The notes: generated by a model not told the origin, from the letters alone. Positions 24,369-32,675 are shown, counted from the stretch's first letter. The stretch: 64,000 nt of DNA from Chryseobacterium luquanense (GCF_026460945.1 NZ_JAOVZV010000003.1:372001-436000), one strand, 5' to 3'. Made by a program: numbers and translations.

Positions 24369-25861
24369 TGTCTTATTTACTATTAACATTATTACTTTTA
24401 CCTCTTGTAGGTTCGGGATTAACCTTTGCATGGAAGAACGCTTCCAGCAAATATTTGGCGCTGGGAATTGCTTTGATTCAGATGTTGCTTACATTTTATA
24501 TCCTTTCGGATTTCAATTTTGAACCGACGGTTGACAGTGTTTTGCAATACGAGATCAATTATCCGTGGTCGCAGTTTATAAAAAGTAACCTTCATTTCGG
24601 AATTGACGGGATGAGTTTGCTTCTTTTATTGTTGACCAATATTCTTTCGCCACTAATTATTTTATCATCATTTAACGAAAACGTAAGCTACAAAAACTCG
24701 TTTTACGGACTTATTTTGCTGATGCAGTTTGGTCTTGTAGGAGTATTTACAGCTTTAGACGGTTTGTTATTCTATATTTTCTGGGAAGTAACGCTTATTC
24801 CAATCTGGTTTATTGCGGCTCTTTGGGGACAGGAAAACAAAAGAATGGAGTTCACTACAAAATTCTTCGTGTATACATTCGTAGGATCTTTGTTTATGTT
24901 GGCTGGTTTAATCTATGTTTACACACATTCAGCATCTTTCGCTCTTACAGATTTGTATAATGCAGATTTGGGTGAAACGCAGCAGATTGTTGTATTCTGG
25001 TTTATTTTCTTTGCATTTGCAGTGAAACTTCCGGTTTTCCCTTTCCATACTTGGCAACCAGACACGTATACCTACTCTCCTACTCAGGGATCGATGCTTT
25101 TATCAGGTATTATGCTTAAAATGGCCATCTATGGAGTAATTAGATATTTACTACCCATTACACCAAGTGCTATTTTGGGAATTTCAGGACAGATTGTAAT
25201 CATCCTTGCTATTATCGGAATTGTACACGGTGCTTTAATTGCAATCATCCAAACTGATATGAAGAGAATCATTGCATATTCTTCTTTCTCACACGTTGGA
25301 TTAATGGTTGCTGGTATTTTCTCTTCTGCAGTTCTTACTTTAAATGGAACTTTTACTATTGAAGGAGCTGAAGGAGCTTTGGTTCAGACTTTCGCTCACG
25401 GTATCAACGTTGCAGGTTTATTCTATTGCGCAGATATTTTATACAAGAGATTCAAAACAAGAGATATCAGACAAATGGGAGGTTTGGCAAAAGTAGCGCC
25501 TAAGTTTGCGGTATTATTCCTACTGATCATTTTAGGTTCAATGGGAGTTCCGTTGACGAATGGTTTCATTGGTGAATTTATCCTTATTAAATCTATTTTT
25601 GATTTTAATGTACTGGCTTCCATCATTGCAGGTTTAACGATCATTCTTTGTGCGGTTTATCTATTAAGATTTTACGGTAAAGCAATGTTTGGTGAAGGTA
25701 ATGGAGCAGTTTTGAGCACAGCTAAAGATTTATCAGCAGTAGAATTTTCAGTATTGGCAAGTATTGCAGTTTTTGTAATTCTTTTGGGAATTTTCCCTCA
25801 ACCGATTATCGATATGGTAGGAAGTTCATTGAAGTTTGTTTATTCATCAATGATTAATTAA
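24368..25861 (+). CDS. nuoM: NADH-quinone oxidoreductase subunit M
   Basis: Antiporter-like subunit (ND4 homologue), 497 aa, about 14 transmembrane helices. Channel residues are in FYIFWEVTLIPIWFI (helix with the conserved Glu), AVKLPVFPFHTWQPDTYTY (key Lys), LSGIMLKMAIYGVIR and TDMKRIIAYSSFSHVGLM, then the FAHGINVAGLF segment. Overlaps nuoL by one base. Separated from nuoN by 136 nt of heptad-periodic sequence. Confidence 0.96.
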   Translation: MSYLLLTLLLLPLVGSGLTFAWKNASSKYLALGIALIQMLLTFYILSDFNFEPTVDSVLQYEINYPWSQFIKSNLHFGIDGMSLLLLLLTNILSPLIILSSFNENVSYKNSFYGLILLMQFGLVGVFTALDGLLFYIFWEVTLIPIWFIAALWGQENKRMEFTTKFFVYTFVGSLFMLAGLIYVYTHSASFALTDLYNADLGETQQIVVFWFIFFAFAVKLPVFPFHTWQPDTYTYSPTQGSMLLSGIMLKMAIYGVIRYLLPITPSAILGISGQIVIILAIIGIVHGALIAIIQTDMKRIIAYSSFSHVGLMVAGIFSSAVLTLNGTFTIEGAEGALVQTFAHGINVAGLFYCADILYKRFKTRDIRQMGGLAKVAPKFAVLFLLIILGSMGVPLTNGFIGEFILIKSIFDFNVLASIIAGLTIILCAVYLLRFYGKAMFGEGNGAVLSTAKDLSAVEFSVLASIAVFVILLGIFPQPIIDMVGSSLKFVYSSMIN

Positions 25862-25870
25862 AAATATAAA

Positions 25871-25997
25871 GATTAAGAATTAAGAGAGAGGATTAAAGAA
25901 TCAGGATAAAAGTAAAAAGAGATAAGTTTCAAACCTTGAACTTTAAACTCTAAATTTTGAACTTTAAATTTCTAATCTCAAATCTCAAAAATAAATT
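25871..25997 (+). repeat. heptad-periodic spacer nuoM-nuoN
   Basis: About 17 consecutive 7-nt words from 25871 to 25989 without a register slip. The left half is purine-rich, words ending AAG (GATTAAG, AATTAAG, ATAAAAG, AGATAAG). The right half is pyrimidine-rich with words ending AAA or GAA (CTTTAAA twice, TCTCAAA twice, TTTTGAA). The strand asymmetry switches at the centre, giving an imperfect dyad. Confidence 0.85.
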
Positions 25998-27383
25998 ATG
26001 AGTGTTTTAATTATTGTTTTCCTGACGGCAGTTGCTGCATTATTCACGGGAGTTTTTGAAAAGGGAAAATTCGCAAGATACATTGGAATTTTCGGGTTAA
26101 TCGTTGCATTATATGTCAGCTTTTTACCTGAAGCATCTTTCTTCGAAAAATACAGATTAATGTATGAGTACGGAGCAAATACAGCTTTGTTTACAAAAAT
26201 TTCTATTGTAACGACTTTGCTTTTATTCTTCCTGGGAGGTTTTGCATTCAGCAATCACAGAAACCATCAGTCAGAATTGTATGCATTGATGCTTTTTGCA
26301 TTGTGCGGCGGTTTTGTATTGTTCGGATACCAGAATTTGGTGACTTTATTCTTAGGCGTTGAGATTTTGTCTATTCCGTTGTACGTGATGGCAGGAGCGA
26401 ACAAAACAGATCTTAGATCAAACGAAGCTTCATTAAAATATTTCCTGATGGGAGCATTTGCAACAGGTTTCTTATTGTTGGGAATTGCATTTATCTACGG
26501 AAGCACAGGAACATTTGATTTATACAGAATTCACGATTTCAGCACAGTAAATCCTACTAACGGAATGTTTATTCTTGGAGTTGTGTTGATGCTTTGTGCA
26601 ATGGCATTTAAAGTAGCTTTAGCACCTTTCCACATGTGGAGTCCTGATGTTTACCAAGGTTCACCTTCATTGATTACCGCTTTCATGGCGAGTGTAGTAA
26701 AAATCTCAGGATTTTATGCACTATTCAGATTAATGACGATTGGATTCTCAGGAGTTACTCACGAATGGATCAATATTTTAGGCGTATTCCTTATCATTAC
26801 TTTATTATTAGCAAATGCGATGGGTCTTGCTCAGACAAATGCTAAAAGAATGTTGGCATACTCATCAGTTTCGCACGCAGGATATATCGGATTGGTATTC
26901 TTCGGAATGAATGCTCTTTCTACTTATACATTGGCGTTTTATTTATTCGCTTACTCATTGTCTACAGTGGGAGTATTTATGTGTTTAATCTGGGTTGAAA
27001 AACTAAAAAGAGAAACTTCTTACGGAGCTTTCAAAGGGTTGGCTAAATCTGAACCTTTATTGGCAGTCGTTGCAACCATCTCTTTATTATCAATGGCGGG
27101 AATTCCTTTAACGGCTGGTTTTATGGGGAAATTCTCATTATTTGCTCAGGCGTTAAGCAAAGACAACAATGCGTTCTTAGTTATTGTAGCGGTGTTAGGT
27201 TCAGCAGTATCAATTGCATACTATTTAAGACTGATTATTGCGATGTTCTTCTTCAAAGAAACAACCTTTAAAACATCCGAAAGAGTAACGGTTACTTATA
27301 ATATTGTTGCGGTATTTATAATTATTTCACTTGTTGCATTAGGAGTTTTCCCTGATTTGTTTGCAAAGCAATTCGGATTGTAA
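25998..27383 (+). CDS. nuoN: NADH-quinone oxidoreductase subunit N
   Basis: Third antiporter-like subunit (ND2 homologue), 461 aa, about 14 transmembrane helices. Motifs: LFLGVEILSIPLYVMAG (conserved Glu), FKVALAPFHMWSPDVYQGSP (key Lys), FMASVVKISGFYALF, QTNAKRMLAYSSVSHAGY. Last gene of the operon; a strong terminator follows 22 nt after the stop. Confidence 0.96.
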   Translation: MSVLIIVFLTAVAALFTGVFEKGKFARYIGIFGLIVALYVSFLPEASFFEKYRLMYEYGANTALFTKISIVTTLLLFFLGGFAFSNHRNHQSELYALMLFALCGGFVLFGYQNLVTLFLGVEILSIPLYVMAGANKTDLRSNEASLKYFLMGAFATGFLLLGIAFIYGSTGTFDLYRIHDFSTVNPTNGMFILGVVLMLCAMAFKVALAPFHMWSPDVYQGSPSLITAFMASVVKISGFYALFRLMTIGFSGVTHEWINILGVFLIITLLLANAMGLAQTNAKRMLAYSSVSHAGYIGLVFFGMNALSTYTLAFYLFAYSLSTVGVFMCLIWVEKLKRETSYGAFKGLAKSEPLLAVVATISLLSMAGIPLTAGFMGKFSLFAQALSKDNNAFLVIVAVLGSAVSIAYYLRLIIAMFFFKETTFKTSERVTVTYNIVAVFIIISLVALGVFPDLFAKQFGL

Positions 27384-27405
27384 TCTGAATCACATATAAA
27401 AATTA

Positions 27406-27434
27406 AAACCTTCCAAAATCTGGAAGGTTTTTTT
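27406..27434 (+). terminator. nuo operon terminator
   Basis: AACCTTCCA / TGGAAGGTT stem with a 5-nt loop, followed by at least seven T, immediately after nuoN. Confidence 0.9.
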
Positions 27435-27533
27435 GTGAAAGATTAATTCTTTTTGACTTTTTTGTCATTTTGACATATTATTTTGAGAGGCTATCGCTGT
27501 ACAGTCGCTGTACCCTTCATCGTTTTCTTGATA

Positions 27534-27848
27534 TTATAATGTTTTGGTCTCTTCTGTTAAATTGGCAGGAGCGTCGGATGCCGTTACTGTGATTTTATCA
27601 CCTGCTAAATCAGGATTGGATGCTGTTGCAGTATAAATCCACTCAGCACCATTATTTACTGCTGCTCCCTGCTCTACCAGACTTCCGTCTGCATTCTCTA
27701 TTTTTACATTAACTGATACGACTCCAAAATCATCTGTAGCCATAATTTTGATAACATCTCCGGGATTTCCTGTATATCCAGATAGGTTAATTTCTTCAAT
27801 GTCCGGAGCGTTTAATAAATCGGCGACAGCTACGTTATTCGGGGCTGA
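27534..27848 (-). pseudogene. fragment of a protein with an Ig-like domain
   Basis: The minus-strand frame is open from about 27848 to a TAA at 27536-27534 and encodes about 104 residues: an acidic lead (ADLLNAPDIEEINLSGYTG), then an Ig-like beta domain (GDVIKIMATDDFGVVSVNVKI, then DGSLVEQG, WIYTATASNPDLAGDKITVTASD). It has no credible start: the frame is cut by a TAA just where the Rhs sequence begins on the other strand, so the 5' end was removed at the Rhs junction. Probably the C-terminal remnant of a larger protein. The region between the nuo terminator and this fragment (27435-27533) holds nothing I recognise except a repeated TCGCTGTAC. Confidence 0.55.
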
Positions 27849-29828
27849 TTAACCAAAGTAAACAATCCCTCCAATCTCGGAACCGATCTTTTCGGATATG
27901 AGCTGAAGTTTGCATCTACCTCCAATGCATCCGTGGCACAGGCAAACTACAACGGAAACATCACTGAAATGATTTGGAAAAATTCATCAGAAGATGTATT
28001 GAAAAAGTACAGTTACCAATATGACACCTATAACCGATTAACTGCGGCTTTATATCAGGAGCCGAACTCTACTCTACCGCAGAATGGTTTTTATAACGAA
28101 ACCATGAACTACGATGTCAACGGAAATATTACAGATCTAAAAAGGAATGAAAAAAATTATAATGGTTTTTTACAGGAAATAGATGATTTGGAATATACCT
28201 ATAATGGTAACAGACTAACATCCGTTGTCGACCATAAAAATAATTACAGCGGATATCCCGATACATCAGGTAATATTATTAATTATGATGATAACGGGAG
28301 CATGACCAATCATGTGGATAAAGGAATTTTGGAAATTAAATACAATGATTTTAATCTTCCGAAATATATTAAGTTTAATAATTTTGTACCGAGAGTAAGC
28401 GGTGATGTTTATCAAAACATAAGTTATGCTTACCGTGCAGACGGAATAAAAATTAAAAAGATACATCATTACTTCTCTGGAAGAAACCGCAGAGATGCTT
28501 TTGCTACTACAGAATATATCGATGGTTTTCAATATAAAAATGATACAGGTCTTACGGATGCTTATGGTTTACAATTTTTTGCGACTTCTGAAGGTTATTT
28601 TGATTTTGTAAATAATCGCTATATTTAACACTACAGCGATCATTTAGGTAACGTAAGGGTAAGTTTTACAAGAGAAGGAAATACAGCGGCTATAGTACAG
28701 CAAAATGATTACTATGCATTTGGTTTAAGATACCGTGAAGGAATTAATGCTGGTGGAAGCTACAAATACGAATACAACGGTAAAGAGCTACAGGAGGAAA
28801 TCGGGATGTATGACTACGGTGCAAGATTCTACATGCCGGAATTGGGAAGATGGGGCGTAGTAGATCCAATGGCGGAAGTAACACCGCATGTATCTCCTTA
28901 TCATTATGCCAATAACAATCCACTGATGTTCAACGATCCTACCGGAATGCTCTCGCAGTCGTTTATTGACAATGTATGGAACTCCGCATCAGGAACAACA
29001 TGGTACAATACAGGAATTGGATTTACCAGTAGCGGAGGAAACTCCATGGATTATGATGGTAATCCTATAAATTGGGGTTCAGGAGCAACAGGTATGCTTA
29101 TGATGAGTGCAGGTCTTTCTCCAATGGGAGGCGGTGGTGGCGGCGTTGGACTTCCCGAAATCTTAATTCCTGAACTTGTAATGTGGGGCAAAGGAAACAG
29201 AGACACTTGGAGCAACTCATTTAACTTTGATTATAACAGCGCTGTCCTACGAAGCGGGATTATGGGAGCTCAAGCAGATTGGAATATTCAGCAGGCAATG
29301 AGCGAATGGCAAACAGCCATCAACGAAACTAAGATTGGAAAATCTATCGGAGCTTTAGAAAGAGGGTTGTTTTTGGAACTGCCAATGCAATTTGCAGGCG
29401 GTGCTTTGTTGTCGGCAGGTTGGAAAGCTGTAAATTTTGGAAAATTAGGGCTTAATTTGTATTCCAAAATAATTTCCTCAAACTCAAATAGAGTTTTTTG
29501 GTCTGGAGGAAAAGATGTATTAAATGTAGCAATGCAATATGCCAAAAATAATGGAGCTATAACTCTAGAAATGACAAACGTAGGAAAAGGATTAAGTACT
29601 TTGGGAAATGCATTGGAGAAAATTGTTGGAAGAGAAACGTCTTGGAAAATAATGGAACCTGTATGGAAAACAACATCAAAAGCTTATGCAACAGGAACAC
29701 AAGGTGTTGTACAGGTTTTTCACAATGCCACATATGGTATTAGAATAGAGAGTGTTTGGGGAAGAATAGAATATGGAATTTTAAATGGAAGAAATCCAAT
29801 AATATATAACAACGTTTTTATACCATGA
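27849..29828 (+). pseudogene. 5'-truncated rhs gene with an in-frame stop and an ADP-ribosyl-cyclase-like tip
   Basis: A continuous reading frame except for one TAA. The first about 360 codons are Rhs/YD-repeat core (YQYDTYNRLTAALYQEP, NYDVNGNITDL, HHYFSGR, DHLGNVRVSF, EYNGKELQEEIGMYDYGARFY, LGRWGVVDPMAE), reaching the DPTGM border near 28950. The last about 290 codons form a variable tip. The frame opens at 27849 inside core sequence, so the whole N-terminal part (signal, wall of repeats) is missing. At 28626-28628 a TAA replaces the TAC found at the matching place of the second copy (30940s), a single C-to-A change. The gene overlaps the next one by ATGA. An internal start at 28806 would give a 340-aa product. 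Confidence 0.8.
29487..29825 (+). other. ADP-ribosyl cyclase (CD38-like) toxin domain at the Rhs C-terminus
   Basis: The final about 112 residues read like the catalytic core of CD38/ADP-ribosyl cyclases. Numbering from the internal Met at 28806: W232 in VFWSGGKD (CD38 W125 in LLWSR-KD), E255 in ITLEMT (E146 in TLEDT), W287 and S291 in VWKTTSKAYA (W189 and S193 in FWKTVSRRFA), E322 in SVWGRIEYG (E226 in FGSVEVHN). The spacings W-E 23, W-S 4 and W-E 35 compare with 21, 4 and 37 in CD38. The family cyclises or hydrolyses NAD; as a polymorphic toxin tip it would deplete NAD in a rival cell. Assignment is from motif reading only. Confidence 0.7.
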
Positions 29829-30079
29829 TAGATTTAAAAAAAGTAAAAATTTTTTTTTCATATAAAGGAAATATAGATGCTTATGCAAAGGCAACAATTA
29901 ATTGTCAATCTGAAATTACCACAAAAGAATGGATGATTATTGATAGTTTTGTACAAGATATATTTCTTATTAAAAAAAATAAGACTTCGACTATTTTTGT
30001 AGAAAATTTATTTAAAAAAATGAGTGAGTATTGTGAAAATAAAGAAGTAATTGATTATATATTACAAAAGGTGAAATAA
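29825..30079 (+). CDS. candidate immunity protein for the ADP-ribosyl-cyclase-like tip, 84 aa
   Basis: A small soluble protein rich in Lys, Ile and aromatic residues (IDLKKVKIFFSYKGN at the start, KNKTSTIFVENLFKKMSEYCENKEVIDYILQKVK at the end), with no signal peptide. Its ATG overlaps the rhs stop as ATGA, the layout expected of a cognate immunity gene, which must be made with its toxin. I recognise no family. It may be intact even though its toxin gene is broken, and could still protect the host against the same tip carried by neighbours. Confidence 0.6.
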   Translation: MIDLKKVKIFFSYKGNIDAYAKATINCQSEITTKEWMIIDSFVQDIFLIKKNKTSTIFVENLFKKMSEYCENKEVIDYILQKVK

Positions 30080-30153
30080 TTTTATTACTTATATATAAAT
30101 TTTATGACTATCATAAAATTTTTGTATTCTAAAAATAATATCAAGAGAAAAAT

Positions 30154-30296
30154 GGTAATGTATCAAAGTTAGTGATGGAGCTTTTTCAAAATTCAAATCA
30201 TTAAAAATCAAAACTAATTTAAAATTAAACAATCAAAACAAGAGTAGGAATTCCCTACTCTTGTCTATTTTTGTCGAAAAAAACATACGCAAATGA
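30154..30296 (+). repeat. 143-bp repeat copy 1, IS1-like left terminus
   Basis: Nearly identical to 32532-32675. It begins GGTAATGTATCAAAGTTAG and continues TGATGG, which fits the IS1 terminal inverted repeat pattern (GGTrATG, then CaA, TTA, TGAT). Inside is a hairpin with T-run (30239-30273) and a TATTTTTG -7-like box (30266-30273), then ACATACGCAAATGA, after which the copies diverge. This is the layout of the left end of an IS1-family element (terminus, insulating terminator, promoter, start codon) whose body is lost. No matching right end is seen. The rest of the gap 30080-30330 holds no gene. Confidence 0.65.
30239..30273 (+). terminator. terminator hairpin inside repeat copy 1
   Basis: CAAGAGTAGG / CCTACTCTTG, 10-bp perfect stem with a 5-nt loop, then TCTATTTTT. 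In copy 2 the loop-closing pair changes from G-C to A-T on both arms, so the stem is conserved by compensatory change. Confidence 0.75.
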
Positions 30297-30411
30297 TTGA
30301 AGATCATTCCTCGTGTATCAGAGTTAGTGATATTACACTTACAACAGATTAACTACAGCGTTATACCAAGAACCCAATTATACATTACCGCAAAACGGAT
30401 TTTATAACGAA

Positions 30412-32109
30412 ATGATCAGCTATGATGCTAACGGCAACATTACCAATCTTAAAACAAATCAAAAAGGATATAATGGTTTTGCCGAAGAAATTGATGATCT
30501 TATTTATTCTTATCAGGATACCAACAGGCTGGGTTCTGTAACCGATCTCAAAAACAATTACAGCGGTTATCCCGATACCTCTGGAAATACCATTTCTTAT
30601 GATAATAATGGAAATATGACCAGTCATATAGATAAAGGTGTTCTGGAGATAAAATACAATGACCTCAACCAGCCATCTTATATCAAATTTAATAACTTTG
30701 TTTCAAGAGCAGGAGGAGATATTTACAGGAATCTGAGTTACTCTTACCGTGCAGACGGAGTAAAAATAAAGAAAACGCACCATTATTTTTCTGGCAGAAA
30801 ACAGAATGATGCTTTTACGACAACGGAATATGTTGACGGATTTCAGTATAAAAATGAAACGGCTCTAATATTAACTAATAACGGACTTCAATTTTTCGCT
30901 ACCTCAGAAGGATATTTTGATTTCGAAAACAATCGCTATATTTACCACTACAACGATCATTTAGGTAACGTAAGAGTAAGTTTTACAAGAGAAGGAAATA
31001 CTGCGGTCATTGTACAACAAAACGATTATTATGCATTGGGGTTAAGACATCGGGAGGGAATTAATTTTGGTGGAAGCTACAAATACGAATACAACGGTAA
31101 AGAGCTACAGGAAGAAATCGGAATGTATGACTATGGGGCAAGATTCTATATGCCTGATCTTGGAAGATGGGGAGTTACTGACCCTTTAGCTGAATATACG
31201 CCACATTTATCTCCTTATCACTACGGAAATAACAATCCGATCATGTACAATGATCCTACCGGAATGGTATCACAATCTTTTATGGATCAAGTATTGGGGT
31301 CTCCTTCAGGAACTACATGGACTAACACCGGAAGTGGTTTTACCAACAACTGGGGTGGAACGATGGATTTTGAAGGAAATTCACAAAATTACACACCATA
31401 CAAAAATTATAGTTACATAGATGCAGGAGGCTCAAGTGGCGGAGGTGGCGATGTTGCAGGGGAAATTCTTTTACCCGCTTTGTCTATTAGAGGTAATTTT
31501 TGGACATTAGCTTCGACTGCGTTCTTTCATCAGAACAGTTTCATGGCTAGATGGAATGCTAAAAGTGATTTTTACTGGGATAGAATGTTAAATGCAGGCA
31601 GATATAATGATGGTCCTGTAAAAATGATTGGTGGCATAAATGATCCACTGGGACTTTTTGATATTGGCGGACAAGTAATAAGTAATTGGGAACCTGAAAA
31701 CCGACACCTTGCAATGGGAGTTGGTATTGTTGGTGCTTTAGCAATGAAAAAACCAGGACTTGCTGCTAAAACAGAAGGTAACCTTGCATTAGGTTTGCGA
31801 GAGGATTTGTTTGCTTTTGCAAAAACTAAAAATTTTGATACATATAAAACATTTTCAACAGGCTTTCAACAAGAAAAAATTTTAAATGCTTTGCATTCTT
31901 ATGAGAATCTTCATTTTAATGTAACAGGGTTTAGCAAGTATCAATTTTCCAAGTTTAAACCTGGCGGTATTGTAACAGGTAATAACATTACTAATTGGGA
32001 AATGCATGAAGTATTTAATAATCCCAGTATACTAAGCAAAACACTATTCTATAGAAAAGTTGGTAATAATTACCAGATATTACCTAACTTTTCACCATAT
32101 GCTTATTAA
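30412..32109 (+). CDS. orphan Rhs C-terminal module (5'-truncated), 565 aa from first Met
   Basis: Rhs homology in this frame begins at 30331, just after a TGA and a TATCAGAGTTAGTGAT motif, in the middle of the YD-repeat core (YTYNRLTTALYQEPN); the N-terminal part of a full Rhs protein is absent. The core is uninterrupted (NRYIYHYNDHLGNVRVSF, MYDYGARFYMPDLGRWGVTDPLAEY, NDPTGM at about residue 285). The variable tip (about 290-565) ends in a region containing EDLFAFAKTKNFDTYKTF, HFNVTGFSKYQF and NWEMHEVFNNPSILSKTLFYR, a predicted toxin domain I cannot name. Followed 13 nt later by a candidate immunity gene. A silent tip that could be expressed only after recombination with an intact rhs gene, or from an internal start. 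Confidence 0.72.
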   Translation: MISYDANGNITNLKTNQKGYNGFAEEIDDLIYSYQDTNRLGSVTDLKNNYSGYPDTSGNTISYDNNGNMTSHIDKGVLEIKYNDLNQPSYIKFNNFVSRAGGDIYRNLSYSYRADGVKIKKTHHYFSGRKQNDAFTTTEYVDGFQYKNETALILTNNGLQFFATSEGYFDFENNRYIYHYNDHLGNVRVSFTREGNTAVIVQQNDYYALGLRHREGINFGGSYKYEYNGKELQEEIGMYDYGARFYMPDLGRWGVTDPLAEYTPHLSPYHYGNNNPIMYNDPTGMVSQSFMDQVLGSPSGTTWTNTGSGFTNNWGGTMDFEGNSQNYTPYKNYSYIDAGGSSGGGGDVAGEILLPALSIRGNFWTLASTAFFHQNSFMARWNAKSDFYWDRMLNAGRYNDGPVKMIGGINDPLGLFDIGGQVISNWEPENRHLAMGVGIVGALAMKKPGLAAKTEGNLALGLREDLFAFAKTKNFDTYKTFSTGFQQEKILNALHSYENLHFNVTGFSKYQFSKFKPGGIVTGNNITNWEMHEVFNNPSILSKTLFYRKVGNNYQILPNFSPYAY

Positions 32110-32122
32110 TAAATTTTAAATA

Positions 32123-32536
32123 ATGGAAATAATATATAATTCTAATAGAAATTTTAGAATATGGGCTTATACAGTGAGTCACTCTTCCCTACTTTTACGT
32201 AGCGAAATGAAATATCCTGACCAAGATAATTATACTGATAGTGTATCTAGTAATATAGATTTAGAATTCTGGGAAGTAAGTTATATTAATCTACCATCTG
32301 ATTTTTTGGGTTTATGTATTAGAGAGATTACCGAAGAATCTTTACCTAAAAAAATAAGTAGAGATTTTTTAAGATTTGATATGAAAATATTTGAATTGAA
32401 ATCACAAAAATCTACATATTATATAATTGCAGGTGGATTATTAGTTGGTGAAAACAAATGGATAAATCAAGATAGAATTTTTAATTATAGTTGTAATCTT
32501 AAACATGATAAAATTCTCTTTTGCAGTAATGGGTAA
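32123..32536 (+). CDS. candidate immunity protein for the second Rhs tip, 137 aa
   Basis: Soluble protein (MEIIYNSNRNFRIWAYTVSHSSLLLRSE at the start in shape; then DLEFWEVSYINLP, LRFDMKIFELK, YYIIAGGLLVGENKWINQD), 13 nt behind the Rhs module, the usual place for a cognate immunity gene. Family not recognised. Its last codons read into the repeat: the stop TAA at 32534-32536 lies inside the GGTAATG of the IS1-like terminus, so the original C-terminus may have been replaced on insertion. Confidence 0.6.
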   Translation: MEIIYNSNRNFRIWAYTVSHSSLLLRSEMKYPDQDNYTDSVSSNIDLEFWEVSYINLPSDFLGLCIREITEESLPKKISRDFLRFDMKIFELKSQKSTYYIIAGGLLVGENKWINQDRIFNYSCNLKHDKILFCSNG

Positions 32537-32675
32537 TGTATCAAAGTTAGTGATGGAGCTTTTTCAAAATTCAAACTATTGAAAATCAACACTAATTTAA
32601 AATTAAACAATCAAAACAAGAGTAGATAATTCTCTACTCTTGTTTATTTTTGTCGATAAAAACATACGCAAATGA
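32532..32675 (+). repeat. 143-bp repeat copy 2, IS1-like left terminus
   Basis: Direct repeat of 30154-30296 with about ten differences, including the paired change in the hairpin. It ends at ACATACGCAAATGA; a second IS1-like terminus, GGTAATGTTTCAGAAATG, begins a few bases later at about 32680. The two copies bracket the second Rhs/immunity cassette (about 2.2 kb). Confidence 0.65.
32617..32652 (+). terminator. terminator hairpin inside repeat copy 2
   Basis: CAAGAGTAGA / TCTACTCTTG stem, 6-nt loop, then TTTATTTTT; would end transcription of the second Rhs/immunity cassette. Confidence 0.75.

Noticed and set aside
30293..30352. Short frame starting at the ATG inside repeat copy 1
   Set aside because: Only 19 codons, out of frame with the Rhs module, and not shared with copy 2.
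30154..32675. The two repeats as ends of a composite transposon
   Set aside because: Both are left ends in direct orientation without transposase or right ends, and no target-site duplication is visible.
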